From Bacilli bacterium (GTDB taxonomy: Bacteria > Bacillota_I > Bacilli_A > RF39 > UBA660), in assembly GCA_017887885.1 (NCBI GenBank), contig JAGHHB010000018.1, positions 1 to 32,563 on the forward strand: 32,563 nucleotides of DNA. The letters are read 5' to 3'. Both the position numbers and the translations under genes were made by a program. The stretch's first letter is position 1. Each line of letters starts with the position of its first letter. The notes under the pieces are model-generated. The model did not search any database. It was not told where the DNA came from and worked only from the letters and a program-made list of their open reading frames with translations. Shown here piece by piece: positions 1 through 9,404 of the stretch.

Positions 1-19
1 CATTAAATAAGTAATATAG

Positions 20-64
20 TTAGACCCCCCCCCTAGTTAACAAATTGTTAATTATCTTAATCAT
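20..64 (-). CDS. Putative 14-aa leader peptide MIKIINNLLTRGGV, containing a G9 tract
   Basis: ATG (62-64) preceded by SD-like AAAGGAAG at suitable spacing; stop TAA at 20-22; downstream of a TTGCAA-17-TATAAT promoter on the same strand. Function not known. Confidence 0.45.
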   Translation of the reverse strand: MIKIINNLLTRGGV

Positions 65-98
65 GTGGGGTCACTTCCTTTACTCTTTTTATATTTTT

Positions 99-127
99 AT
101 TATACTAAATATTAACTTATATTGCAA
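99..127 (-). promoter_or_regulatory. SigA-type promoter reading toward position 1
   Basis: Minus strand TTGCAA (127-122), 17-nt spacer, TATAAT (104-99). Confidence 0.65.
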
Positions 128-175
128 CTGCTATTTTCAAGATCGCATTCTTAAATTATCCAAAAGAAAAAAGAA

Positions 176-610
176 CTAATTATCAAGTTCTTCGTCATCG
201 ACAATTGTTAATTCAGAGTAATCATCATCTATAATATCTGCTTCTTGGGCATCATCGTAACTATCATCGTCATAATCATCTTCTTCACTTAAATCTTCAT
301 CATCCAAGTTTTCATCTTCATTCTCTTCAGATTCTTCATAAATATCATCTATATCTATTTTGACAGAATGATTAGCACGCAAATCCCAATTACCATCATT
401 AAGTAAAATGAAATCTTTAGATGTTGTTAAAGATTCAAAGAAGTCTCCAATCTTCTCTTGATATTCTTCATCATTAAGTCCCAATAACTTGCATATTTCC
501 TTAAATAAATCAGCAGTATTCATTGTTGTTTTATTTTCTTTTAAATACATTTCAGCAATTTTAGTATAAGAAAGTAATTCTAAATTTTCTCTACTCATTT
601 CATTAAGCAT
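176..610 (-). CDS. rpoE: RNA polymerase delta subunit
   Basis: 144 aa, N-terminal HARE-HTH-like domain and long Asp/Glu-rich C-terminal tail; AGGAGG SD; next to argS. Confidence 0.9.
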   Translation of the reverse strand: MLNEMSRENLELLSYTKIAEMYLKENKTTMNTADLFKEICKLLGLNDEEYQEKIGDFFESLTTSKDFILLNDGNWDLRANHSVKIDIDDIYEESEENEDENLDDEDLSEEDDYDDDSYDDAQEADIIDDDYSELTIVDDEELDN

Positions 611-621
611 ATTTTATCCTC

Positions 622-2229
622 CTACATTTCATCTCTTAATATAATTCCAATTAATCTAGCAGCATTATTCATAACTATCTGAATAGCTTTTATAAAAGCT
701 ATTCTTTGACCAGTATAAACATTATCATCTGTTATTATTTTCTCACTTGCGTAGTAACTATGAAATAATCCTGCCACATCATATAAATAGTTTGTTATCA
801 GATGTGGTAAACCTTTTTGAGCAGCGGCTATTACAACATCTTCAAACTCTATTAATTTATTCATGATAGTATATGCAATTTCATTATCTATAGTACTAAA
901 ATCAGAAAGAATCTTTCCTTGATAATTTCTCATGATTGAAGTTATTCGGGCATTAGCATATTCTATATAATAAACAGGGTTATCATTACTGTTTTTAACA
1001 GCCAAATCTAAATCAAAATCCATTTGCGTATCTAAACTTTTTGAAGCAAAGAAATATCTTGCAGCATTGACCCCTACCTCATCTATTAATTCATTTAGTG
1101 TTATCGTTTTTCCAGTTCTCTTACTTAATTTAATTTCTTCGCCATTTCTTAAAAGTCTTACCATCTGTAAAATTCTAATATCTAGTTTACTAGCATCATA
1201 GCCTAAAAATTCTAACGATGTTTTAATTCTATTTATATAACCGTGATGATCAGCACCTAATACATCTATTAGACCACTAAAACCTCTATCAAATTTATCA
1301 CTATGATAAGCAATATCTGGAAGTAAATAAGTATAATTGCCATCTTTTTTTACTAATACACGATCTTTTTCATCGTACAAATCACTTGTTTTAAGCCATA
1401 GAGCTCCATCTTCTATATAGCATTTTCCAGCATTCTTTAATTTATCTAGAGTTCTATCAACAAGACCTCTATCATATAAAGATTGCTCGCTAGTAAAAAC
1501 GTCGAAATTAACTCTAAACCGATCTAAATCTTTTTTTATTTCATTAATTAAAATATCAAGGCCTTCTTTTTTGAAAAACTCTACTGATTCATTTAATTTA
1601 CTGTCTTTATAAAAGTCATATATCTTGGTCGCGATATCGATAATTTCACTACCATGATAACCATTTTCTGGTATTTCATAAGAAAGACCACATTGCTCCT
1701 TATATCTTCCTTTAATCGAAACACCCAAATTATACATTTGATTGCCCGCATCATTAATATAGTATTCTCTTGTTATATCAAATCCAGCAAAAGCCATAAT
1801 ACTAGATAAATTATCGCCATAAACAGCTCCTCTTCCATGTCCAATATGCAAGATACCTGTTGGATTAGCGCTAACATATTCGATATTAATTTTCCTATTC
1901 CTACCGTAGTCACTACTACCATAACTTTTATTTTTTTCGATGATTTTATTAATGCTCTTCAATAAAAAACTTTTATTTAAAAATATATTGATAAATCCTG
2001 GTGCGGAAGCTTCAACTCGTTCGATCATTTCACTAACTATTTTATCTTTAATGTTATTAGCAATCACAAGTGGGTTAGATTTTAACCTTTTAGTAAGTAA
2101 AAAAGCTATATTAGTTGAGTAGTCACCATTACTTCTATCTTTGGGAATTTCTATCATAATTTCATCAATTTCAACATCTACTGGTAGACTATTCTTTATA
2201 ATATGTTGTAATTGTCTTTTTATACTCAT
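622..2229 (-). CDS. argS: Arginyl-tRNA synthetase
   Basis: 535 aa with SANPTGILHIGHGRGAVYGD (HIGH motif) and ArgRS C-terminal domain; ATGA overlap with the upstream gene. Confidence 0.97.
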   Translation of the reverse strand: MSIKRQLQHIIKNSLPVDVEIDEIMIEIPKDRSNGDYSTNIAFLLTKRLKSNPLVIANNIKDKIVSEMIERVEASAPGFINIFLNKSFLLKSINKIIEKNKSYGSSDYGRNRKINIEYVSANPTGILHIGHGRGAVYGDNLSSIMAFAGFDITREYYINDAGNQMYNLGVSIKGRYKEQCGLSYEIPENGYHGSEIIDIATKIYDFYKDSKLNESVEFFKKEGLDILINEIKKDLDRFRVNFDVFTSEQSLYDRGLVDRTLDKLKNAGKCYIEDGALWLKTSDLYDEKDRVLVKKDGNYTYLLPDIAYHSDKFDRGFSGLIDVLGADHHGYINRIKTSLEFLGYDASKLDIRILQMVRLLRNGEEIKLSKRTGKTITLNELIDEVGVNAARYFFASKSLDTQMDFDLDLAVKNSNDNPVYYIEYANARITSIMRNYQGKILSDFSTIDNEIAYTIMNKLIEFEDVVIAAAQKGLPHLITNYLYDVAGLFHSYYASEKIITDDNVYTGQRIAFIKAIQIVMNNAARLIGIILRDEM

Positions 2230-2624
2230 ATAACATCACTCATTTCTATTTGGTATTCATAATCACAATTAGTCTCTACAATTTTATAATTAATATGAAT
2301 ATGATTATCTTTGACGTCGATAAACGACGTCAAAATTTCAAGATCAAAATTATAGTTATTTTCCTTTAATAGATAATTGCTAGTACTTTTTTTATTATTA
2401 AAAAGAAAGCTATTAAAAAAAGACGCTCCTTCTCTTGATAAATAAACTTCATTTTCCTTAATTTTAATTGTATATTTTACATCATTATCAAAGTAAGTAA
2501 TTTTGTTTTTATTCTTAATTCCTATTGCAGAAATTTTTAACAATTCATTTTCTGTATTATTTTTAAGATACCCTGTAACTTTAACTTTAATAATACCACT
2601 TCCAAACTTTTCATTTGCAATCAT
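2226..2624 (-). CDS. DUF1934 (YwiB-like) beta-barrel protein
   Basis: 132 aa, YwiB-like sequence immediately upstream of argS, as in other Firmicutes. Confidence 0.75.
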   Translation of the reverse strand: MIANEKFGSGIIKVKVTGYLKNNTENELLKISAIGIKNKNKITYFDNDVKYTIKIKENEVYLSREGASFFNSFLFNNKKSTSNYLLKENNYNFDLEILTSFIDVKDNHIHINYKIVETNCDYEYQIEMSDVI

Positions 2625-2716
2625 ATCATATCTTTAAAAAAAATACAACATATTTTAATTATTTTTTATCATAATAATAAATGATCAAAACAAATTATTT
2701 TAAAGAAGGAGATTTC

Positions 2717-4687
2717 ATGAAAAAAATATTAAAAAAAACTTTAAAAATAATCCTCATTCCTATTATTGTTTTTATTGTAGGAAATATAGGTATGTATATT
2801 TATTGCCTAATAACACCAAAAATGGATATAAATGAATCACAATCATTTTATTTATATGATCAAAATGAGCAACTAGTATTTCAAACAAATGACGATTGGA
2901 TTCCATTAGAAAAAATAAGTCAGCATCTTATTGATGCGACCATATCTACTGAAGATAAATATTTTTATAAACATATTGGTTTTGATTACCTTCGTATTAT
3001 TAAAGCTATGGCCGTAAATATCATAAAACGTGATAAAAGCGAAGGGGCATCAACTATTACTCAACAATATGCCCGAAATCTCTTTTTAAATTTTGATAAA
3101 ACGTGGAAAAGAAAAATAGATGAAGCCATTCTAGCTTTTGAACTAGAAGTTCATTATACTAAAGATGAAATATTAGAAGGTTATTTAAATACCATTAATT
3201 ACGGAGGAGTATACGGAATTGAAAATGCTTCCCAATACTACTTTGGCAAATCCGCCTCAGATCTTTCAATTGCTGAAGCTTCTATGCTCGCAGGTATTCC
3301 ACAATCGCCAAATAATTACTCACCTGTCAAAAACTACACTCTCGCTAAAGAAAGACAAAAGATAGTATTAACAATGATGAAAAATAATAAAGTAATTACC
3401 GAAGAAGAATATAATAATGCCTTAAATACCGAGTTAACAATTATAGGTAAAACAAAAGATAATACTTTAACTAGTATTAATTACTATAAAGATGCCGTCA
3501 TGAATGAATTAGAGGCACTAAAACAAATCCCAACTTCGCTAATCGAAACAGGTGGATTAAAAATATATACTACCCTTGATATTGCAGCCCAAGAAGATTT
3601 AGAGAATGCTGTATATAGTTATATTAATGACGAAACAGAAATAGAAACTGCCGCTATTATGATGAATCCAAATACAGGTGGTATTATGGCCCTAATTGGG
3701 GGCAATTATTATAGCAAAAGCCAATACAACAGGGCTATCAATTCTAAAAGACAAGTCGGTTCAACCATGAAACCATTACTTTATTACACCGCGTTAGAAA
3801 ATGGATTCACTCCATCATCATCATTTACAAGTGAAAAAACAACCTTTACTTTTGCAGGAAATAAAACCTATAGTCCCAAAAATTATAATGATAATTATGC
3901 TAATGGTCCCATTTCAATGGCAGCGGCCATTTCCTATTCCGATAATATTTATGCTGTAAAAACACACTTATTTTTAGGAGAAAATATGCTTGTCGATACT
4001 GCTAAAAGAATAGGTATAACCAGCGACTTAACAGCCATTCCCTCTCTGGCACTAGGAACTGAAGAAATAAGTTTATTAGAAATGGTTACAGGATACTCTT
4101 CCTTCGCTAATCTTGGCTATAAGGTAGAGCCCCATTTCATTAAAAAGATTGAAGATAATAAAGGCAATATTTTATATGAAAATAAAGAAGAAAAAGAATT
4201 AGTATTAAACTCTAGTCTAACGTATATTTTAAATGAAATGTTAACATATACTTATAACAAAAACTTTATTGATTATAACTATCCTACACTTATTTCATTA
4301 TTACCTGACATTACTCATAAATATGCCATCAAATCAGGAACAACCGATACTGATCTTTGGATCATGGGTTATACTAATAATGCTGTCTTGGGAATATGGA
4401 ATGGTTATGATGATAATCGAAAGATAACAAATACCGATTACTCATATCATAAAAACATCTGGATTGATACGATGGAAAGTTACTTCGAAGATCATGAAGC
4501 AACATGGTTTGATATACCTGATAATATAGTTGGTGTACTCGTAAATCCCATTACTGGACTAACTGCTACTGAAGACGATCCTCAGAAAGAAATGTTCTTT
4601 TATCTAAAGGGAACTGAACCCACTCTCCAAACAGTTTCTAAAGATCTAGATGCTGTTTTTAAAGAAGAGCAAAATCAAACAGAATAA
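2717..4687 (+). CDS. Class A penicillin-binding protein (transglycosylase/transpeptidase)
   Basis: Start refined to ATG 2717 (AGAAGGAG SD). Motifs TEDKYFYKHIGFD, EGASTITQQYARN, STMKP (SxxK), SDN, KSGTT. Confidence 0.95.
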   Translation: MKKILKKTLKIILIPIIVFIVGNIGMYIYCLITPKMDINESQSFYLYDQNEQLVFQTNDDWIPLEKISQHLIDATISTEDKYFYKHIGFDYLRIIKAMAVNIIKRDKSEGASTITQQYARNLFLNFDKTWKRKIDEAILAFELEVHYTKDEILEGYLNTINYGGVYGIENASQYYFGKSASDLSIAEASMLAGIPQSPNNYSPVKNYTLAKERQKIVLTMMKNNKVITEEEYNNALNTELTIIGKTKDNTLTSINYYKDAVMNELEALKQIPTSLIETGGLKIYTTLDIAAQEDLENAVYSYINDETEIETAAIMMNPNTGGIMALIGGNYYSKSQYNRAINSKRQVGSTMKPLLYYTALENGFTPSSSFTSEKTTFTFAGNKTYSPKNYNDNYANGPISMAAAISYSDNIYAVKTHLFLGENMLVDTAKRIGITSDLTAIPSLALGTEEISLLEMVTGYSSFANLGYKVEPHFIKKIEDNKGNILYENKEEKELVLNSSLTYILNEMLTYTYNKNFIDYNYPTLISLLPDITHKYAIKSGTTDTDLWIMGYTNNAVLGIWNGYDDNRKITNTDYSYHKNIWIDTMESYFEDHEATWFDIPDNIVGVLVNPITGLTATEDDPQKEMFFYLKGTEPTLQTVSKDLDAVFKEEQNQTE

Positions 4688-4752
4688 AAAATAGTAGATA
4701 ATATTTATTTTTTGAAAAATTAATGATATAATTAATTAGAAGGGAGATAACT

Positions 4753-5016
4753 ATGATGTATTGTGAAAATTGCGGTGCAGAAATATCAAAAGAAGCTTAT
4801 GTTTGTCCAAAATGTGGAGTAAAAGTTAAAAAAGATCAAAACGAAAACGACATTCCTAATACAGGATTAAATATTTTATCTTTATTTATTCCTTTGGTTG
4901 GTATCATTCTTTATTTTGTATGGAAAAATAATACGCCTAAAAAAGCTAAAAGTATTTTAACTTTTGCCCTAATTGGTTGGGTTATAAATATCTTTTTAAA
5001 TATCTTCTTATGGTAA
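4753..5016 (+). CDS. Zinc-ribbon domain membrane protein
   Basis: YCENCGAEI..YVCPKCGVKV double CxxC followed by two hydrophobic segments; AGAAGGGAG SD. Confidence 0.75.
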   Translation: MMYCENCGAEISKEAYVCPKCGVKVKKDQNENDIPNTGLNILSLFIPLVGIILYFVWKNNTPKKAKSILTFALIGWVINIFLNIFLW

Positions 5017-5062
5017 AAATAACTGATACTGTAAAATAGCGGACAAATTAACGCAGTTTCTA

Positions 5063-5089
5063 AAAAAATTGGCTATAATCCAATTTTTT
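5063..5089. terminator. Bidirectional intrinsic terminator between convergent genes
   Basis: AAAAAATTGG-ctataat-CCAATTTTTT, perfect 10-bp stem. Confidence 0.9.
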
Positions 5090-5881
5090 CTATTTATTGA
5101 AATGATCTTTTATATTAGTAATGAAAATAAAACGATCCTTTCCACTATAATCCTGTTCAACAGATATTTGAACATCACTTAAATACTTGTTTATTATCTT
5201 TGTTATTCGATCTGCCTGTTGCCATCCTATTTCAAAAGCAATCAAGAATTGATCCTTCAAATATAATTTACAATTACTAATTATTTGCTCATAGAAATAT
5301 AATCCATCAAATGAGGCATAAAGAGCAATATGTGGCTCATTATTAGAAACAATATCCATAATTTTTTCATCTTCTCCTATATAAGGTGGATTACTAATAA
5401 TAACATCATACTTTTTTTCAACAGAAGAAAAAACATCACTTACAAAAAAGTTAATATCTACATTATTATATTCACTATTTTTCTTTGCCACAAGTAAAGC
5501 CTCTTTTGATATATCAACAGCATCCAGAGAACAATTAATCATCTTTTTTAAAACAATAGCTATAGCGCCACTACCAGTTCCAATATCTAAAATATCTATT
5601 TTACTATTAAAATATTTGTTAATATATTTAATTGTCTTATCAACAAGCAGTTCTGTTTCAAATCTTGGTATTAGCACATCTTTATTAACCATTATTTTAG
5701 TACCATAAAAATTAACATTACCAATAATATACTGTACAGGAATACCATTTAATAATTTTTCAGTATACTCTTCAAGTTTTGTCAAGAGATCATGATCTTT
5801 TAAATATTTATATAAATAATCAAAAGAATTAGAGTCAATACCTTTTTTTTCTAATTCTTTTTTTATCTCACAATCAAGCAT
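5090..5881 (-). CDS. prmC: Peptide chain release factor N5-glutamine methyltransferase
   Basis: ILDIGTGSGAIAI and NPPYI motifs; directly downstream of prfA. Confidence 0.95.
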   Translation of the reverse strand: MLDCEIKKELEKKGIDSNSFDYLYKYLKDHDLLTKLEEYTEKLLNGIPVQYIIGNVNFYGTKIMVNKDVLIPRFETELLVDKTIKYINKYFNSKIDILDIGTGSGAIAIVLKKMINCSLDAVDISKEALLVAKKNSEYNNVDINFFVSDVFSSVEKKYDVIISNPPYIGEDEKIMDIVSNNEPHIALYASFDGLYFYEQIISNCKLYLKDQFLIAFEIGWQQADRITKIINKYLSDVQISVEQDYSGKDRFIFITNIKDHFNK

Positions 5882-6932
5882 TTTTTTCTAATTCCTTTTT
5901 TTGATTTTCATTAATAAGAGCCTCTATAATATCATCCATCTCTCCATTCATAACCCGATCTAAATTCATTGTCGTATAGCCTATTCGATGATCCGTAATT
6001 CTATTTTGAGGATAATTATAAGTTCTTATTTTTTCACTCCTATCGCCAGTACCAATCTTAATTCTTCTTTCTAAAGCAGCTTCTTCTTCTTGCTGTCTAA
6101 GTTTTAAATCATAAAGTCTTGTCTTCAATATTTTAAAAGCCAATTCTTTATTCTTAATTTGACTTCTTTCCGTTTGCGAATAAACAATTATACCAGTTGG
6201 AATATGCGTTAGTCTAACAGCACTATCGGTTGTATTAACTCCTTGTCCTCCGCACCCACTACTTCTCGTAATATCAATTCTAACTTCTGATTCATCAAGT
6301 TCAAAATCAAATTCTTCCGCTTCCGGCATAACAAGAACAGTAGCTGTACTCGTATGTACCCTTCCTTGACTTTCAGTAGCGGGGACTCTCTGGACCCTAT
6401 GTGCTCCACTTTCATATTTTAATTTTGAATAAACATTGCTTCCCTTAATCATAAATTCTATTTGAGAATATCCTCCAGCACTGCCTTCGATAGCATTTAA
6501 TACTTCGATTTTCCATCCTTCTCTAGCAGCATATCTCGAATACATATCAAAAAGATCACCCGCAAAGATATTAGCTTCATCTCCACCTGCTGCTCCTCGA
6601 ATCTCCACGATAACATTCTTTTCATCGTTTGAATCATGAGGAAGAAGTAGTAGTTCTAGTTCCTTATCTAATCTCTTTTTTTCTTCTTCTGCTCGAAGAA
6701 GTTCTTCTTTAGCAAATTCTGCCATATCTTTATCGTGCAATAATTCTTTAGCTTCTTCAATATCTGAAAGAACTTTTTTATAGTCTCTATATACTATTAC
6801 AGTCTTTTCAAGACTAGTCCTTTCTTTAGAAAGCACAGTTAATTTCTTTATATCGGATATAACTTCTGGATTTGCTAATTCTTCACCAATAGCATTATAA
6901 CGTTTTTCGATAGCTTCAAGCCTTTCGATCAT
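5874..6932 (-). CDS. prfA: Peptide chain release factor 1
   Basis: Contains GGQGVN (GGQ motif) and typical RF1 sequence; 352 aa. Confidence 0.97.
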   Translation of the reverse strand: MIERLEAIEKRYNAIGEELANPEVISDIKKLTVLSKERTSLEKTVIVYRDYKKVLSDIEEAKELLHDKDMAEFAKEELLRAEEEKKRLDKELELLLLPHDSNDEKNVIVEIRGAAGGDEANIFAGDLFDMYSRYAAREGWKIEVLNAIEGSAGGYSQIEFMIKGSNVYSKLKYESGAHRVQRVPATESQGRVHTSTATVLVMPEAEEFDFELDESEVRIDITRSSGCGGQGVNTTDSAVRLTHIPTGIIVYSQTERSQIKNKELAFKILKTRLYDLKLRQQEEEAALERRIKIGTGDRSEKIRTYNYPQNRITDHRIGYTTMNLDRVMNGEMDDIIEALINENQKKELEKNA

Positions 6933-6997
6933 AAGATATCCCTCATTTCTCTACCATTATAACATTACAATTAAAAATTGTAAATATTGTAACCAAA

Positions 6998-7705
6998 CTA
7001 TTTTCTTCGCAAAGTATCTAAATATTTTTTCTTTTCTTTACTTACCCGCTGCGAGTCTTTTATTTTTGAAATAGCTTTGTTATGAGTAAAATCATCTAAT
7101 TTGTTATTTTTTATATAATCTAAAGTAGCATCAGGATACTTAATATAACAAATAGATATAAGCCAAGCAACAGCCATTTTTACATAATAATCATTAGTAT
7201 TATAATTATTACATAAATTAAATATTTTTTCTAAATACTCCTGTTCTATATAATAATCTAATAATAAAACAAAACACATCCTTCTTACCCAAAAATTATT
7301 AGAATTGATATTTTTACTAATATATTTCTCAAAAAAATCTTTATTTTTCTTAACAATTTTATAACTAGAACAAAATGTATCGCAGCTAGACCAATTATTT
7401 ATTCTTTCTTTAAAAAGTTCTAAATAAAAAACACTACTTTCCAAATCTTTAATATTAGAAACAATAAGTCCATATAAAGTAATTTCTTCATAATAATTAT
7501 TTTTAAGCAAAGAAAGAAATTCTCTATAATTACCTTTGACAATATCCCTAGCTATCATTTTTAAAATAGGAACTCTAATACCAATAACATCAGTAACTTT
7601 AAGACTGCTATGAAAATTGCTATATTTTAAATCTCTAATACTAAATAAATAATCAATAAAATCTTTATACATAGCAACATCCCATTTTACTCTAATTAAA
7701 TTCAT
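6998..7705 (-). CDS. AlkD-like DNA alkylation repair (HEAT-like) protein
   Basis: 235 aa, alpha-helical repeat with WVRRMCFVLLLDYY and VKMAVAWLISICY, typical of DNA_alkylation family members. Confidence 0.7.
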   Translation of the reverse strand: MNLIRVKWDVAMYKDFIDYLFSIRDLKYSNFHSSLKVTDVIGIRVPILKMIARDIVKGNYREFLSLLKNNYYEEITLYGLIVSNIKDLESSVFYLELFKERINNWSSCDTFCSSYKIVKKNKDFFEKYISKNINSNNFWVRRMCFVLLLDYYIEQEYLEKIFNLCNNYNTNDYYVKMAVAWLISICYIKYPDATLDYIKNNKLDDFTHNKAISKIKDSQRVSKEKKKYLDTLRRK

Positions 7706-7797
7706 AAATACCTCCTAAATCATTTTCTAGTTACAAACCTAATCATTACCAATATTATATCATTAATCACATCAAAAACCAATTTGGTAATAAACGT

Positions 7798-7826
7798 TTG
7801 ACAACATTTATAAAATATAATATAAT
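7798..7826 (+). promoter_or_regulatory. Consensus SigA promoter of the T-box/tyrS transcript
   Basis: TTGACA (7798-7803), 17-nt spacer, TATAAT (7821-7826). Confidence 0.9.
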
Positions 7827-7832
7827 TAAATA

Positions 7833-8040
7833 AATTTATTGAACAGCGATTAATAAAAGTAGTTATTTTAAAGTTATTTCCAGAAAGTTAGTGGATGATG
7901 AAAACTAACAATAAAAAAATAATGAATTACATATTATGAGTTCAATCGGAAATTACCGTTATCAAATTGAGACAAGTAACATTGTAAATAAAGGTGGTAC
8001 CACGAATCTTTTCGTCCTTTGGTATTACCTTTTTAATATT
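7833..8040 (+). promoter_or_regulatory. T-box leader (tRNA-Tyr sensing) of tyrS
   Basis: Stem I base TTGAAC/GTTCAA; AGTA motif (AAAGTAG); specifier loop GAATTACA with UAC (7928-7930); T-box AGGTGGTACCACG; competing terminator AAAGGTGGTACCA/TGGTATTACCTTT. Confidence 0.95.
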
Positions 8041-8056
8041 TAAAAGGAGGATAATT

Positions 8057-9280
8057 ATGAATTTATATGAAGACTTAATCTGGAGAGGATTAATAAAGGA
8101 TGTAGCGGGAGAAGATTTGAAAGATAAATTAGATGGAAAACCCATTACTTTTTATTGGGGAACCGATCCAACCGCTGACAGTTTACATATTGGCCACTAT
8201 TCATCGCTCGTAACCGCCAAAAGATTAGCTAATTATGGCCACCATCCCATATTATTATGCGGGGGAGCAACAGGAAGAATAGGCGATCCAAGACCAACCT
8301 CTGAAAGAGAAATATTAGATTATCAAACAATAGAAAACAATATTAAAGGCATTAGAAAACAAATCGATAAATTATTTGAGAGCAAAGCTGAAATCGTCGA
8401 CAATTACAATTGGACTAAAAATTATACACTTATTGAATTCTTGAGAGATATTGGTAAATACATTAATGTTAATTACATGATAAATAAGGATATTATTGCT
8501 AGAAGATTAGAAACAGGCATAACCTTTGCCGAATTTTCTTATACCCTCCTGCAAGGATATGATTTTTTGCACTTATATCAAGAAAAAAATTGTATTATGC
8601 AAGTAGAAGGTTCCGATCAGTGGGGAAATATAACTACTGGAATTGAGCTTATCAAGAAAAAACTGGGCAAGGAAGCATATGCTTTTACTATGCCATTAAT
8701 TTTAGATGCTAATGGTAATAAATTTGGAAAATCAGAAGGGAATGCTCTTTGGTTAGATAAGCAAAAAACTTCCCCTTATGAGATATATCAATATTTAATT
8801 AATTCTGATGATAGTAAAGTACTAGAATATCTAAAAGTATTTACTTTTCTTCCAAGAGAAGAAATAGAAAAAATAATGTGCGAACATGAGAAACATCCTG
8901 AAAAAAGAATTGCCCAAAAAACGCTTGCCTATGAAGTAGTAAAAGATATTCATAGCAAAGAAGAAGCTGACAGAGCTATTAGAGTTTCCGAAGCATTATT
9001 TACAGATGATATAAAACAATTAACAGAACAGGAAATCGAAGAAGTATTTGCTAATATACCATCTATTATTCTAGATAACGAAGATACCATTCTAAATGTT
9101 TTAGTTTTTAATAAAATTGCCGCATCTAGAAGAGAAGCAAGAGAATTTTTAAATAACAATGCCATATCTTTAGATGGTACACTTATTAATGATGAAAATA
9201 TCACCATCAAAAACAACAGTAAATATCATCTTATAAGAAAAGGAAAGAAAAAATATTACTTAATAAAAATACGTTTTTAA
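8057..9280 (+). CDS. tyrS: Tyrosyl-tRNA synthetase
   Basis: Start refined to ATG 8057 (AAAGGAGG SD). DPTADSLHIGHY and KFGKSEGNALWLD (KMSKS-type) plus C-terminal S4 domain. Confidence 0.97.
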   Translation: MNLYEDLIWRGLIKDVAGEDLKDKLDGKPITFYWGTDPTADSLHIGHYSSLVTAKRLANYGHHPILLCGGATGRIGDPRPTSEREILDYQTIENNIKGIRKQIDKLFESKAEIVDNYNWTKNYTLIEFLRDIGKYINVNYMINKDIIARRLETGITFAEFSYTLLQGYDFLHLYQEKNCIMQVEGSDQWGNITTGIELIKKKLGKEAYAFTMPLILDANGNKFGKSEGNALWLDKQKTSPYEIYQYLINSDDSKVLEYLKVFTFLPREEIEKIMCEHEKHPEKRIAQKTLAYEVVKDIHSKEEADRAIRVSEALFTDDIKQLTEQEIEEVFANIPSIILDNEDTILNVLVFNKIAASRREAREFLNNNAISLDGTLINDENITIKNNSKYHLIRKGKKKYYLIKIRF

Positions 9281-9404
9281 CCAATTAAATTTATCATTTC
9301 AAAAATACATTACAAATTACTACGTCTAAAAATTGTCCACAACATAAAATATTATTTAAAAATAAATAAATATTTGCTATAATATATATCAAAAGGAGGT
9401 TCTC

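Noticed and set aside
1940-2122. Plus-strand ORF inside argS
   Set aside because: Antisense to a confident argS reading frame; no SD or family resemblance.
6209-6415. Same-strand alternative ORF within prfA
   Set aside because: Out-of-frame shadow of prfA with no independent support.
9338-9348. TTGTCCACA resembling a DnaA box
   Set aside because: Single near-match (consensus TTATNCACA) with no cluster and no dnaA nearby; not enough for an origin.
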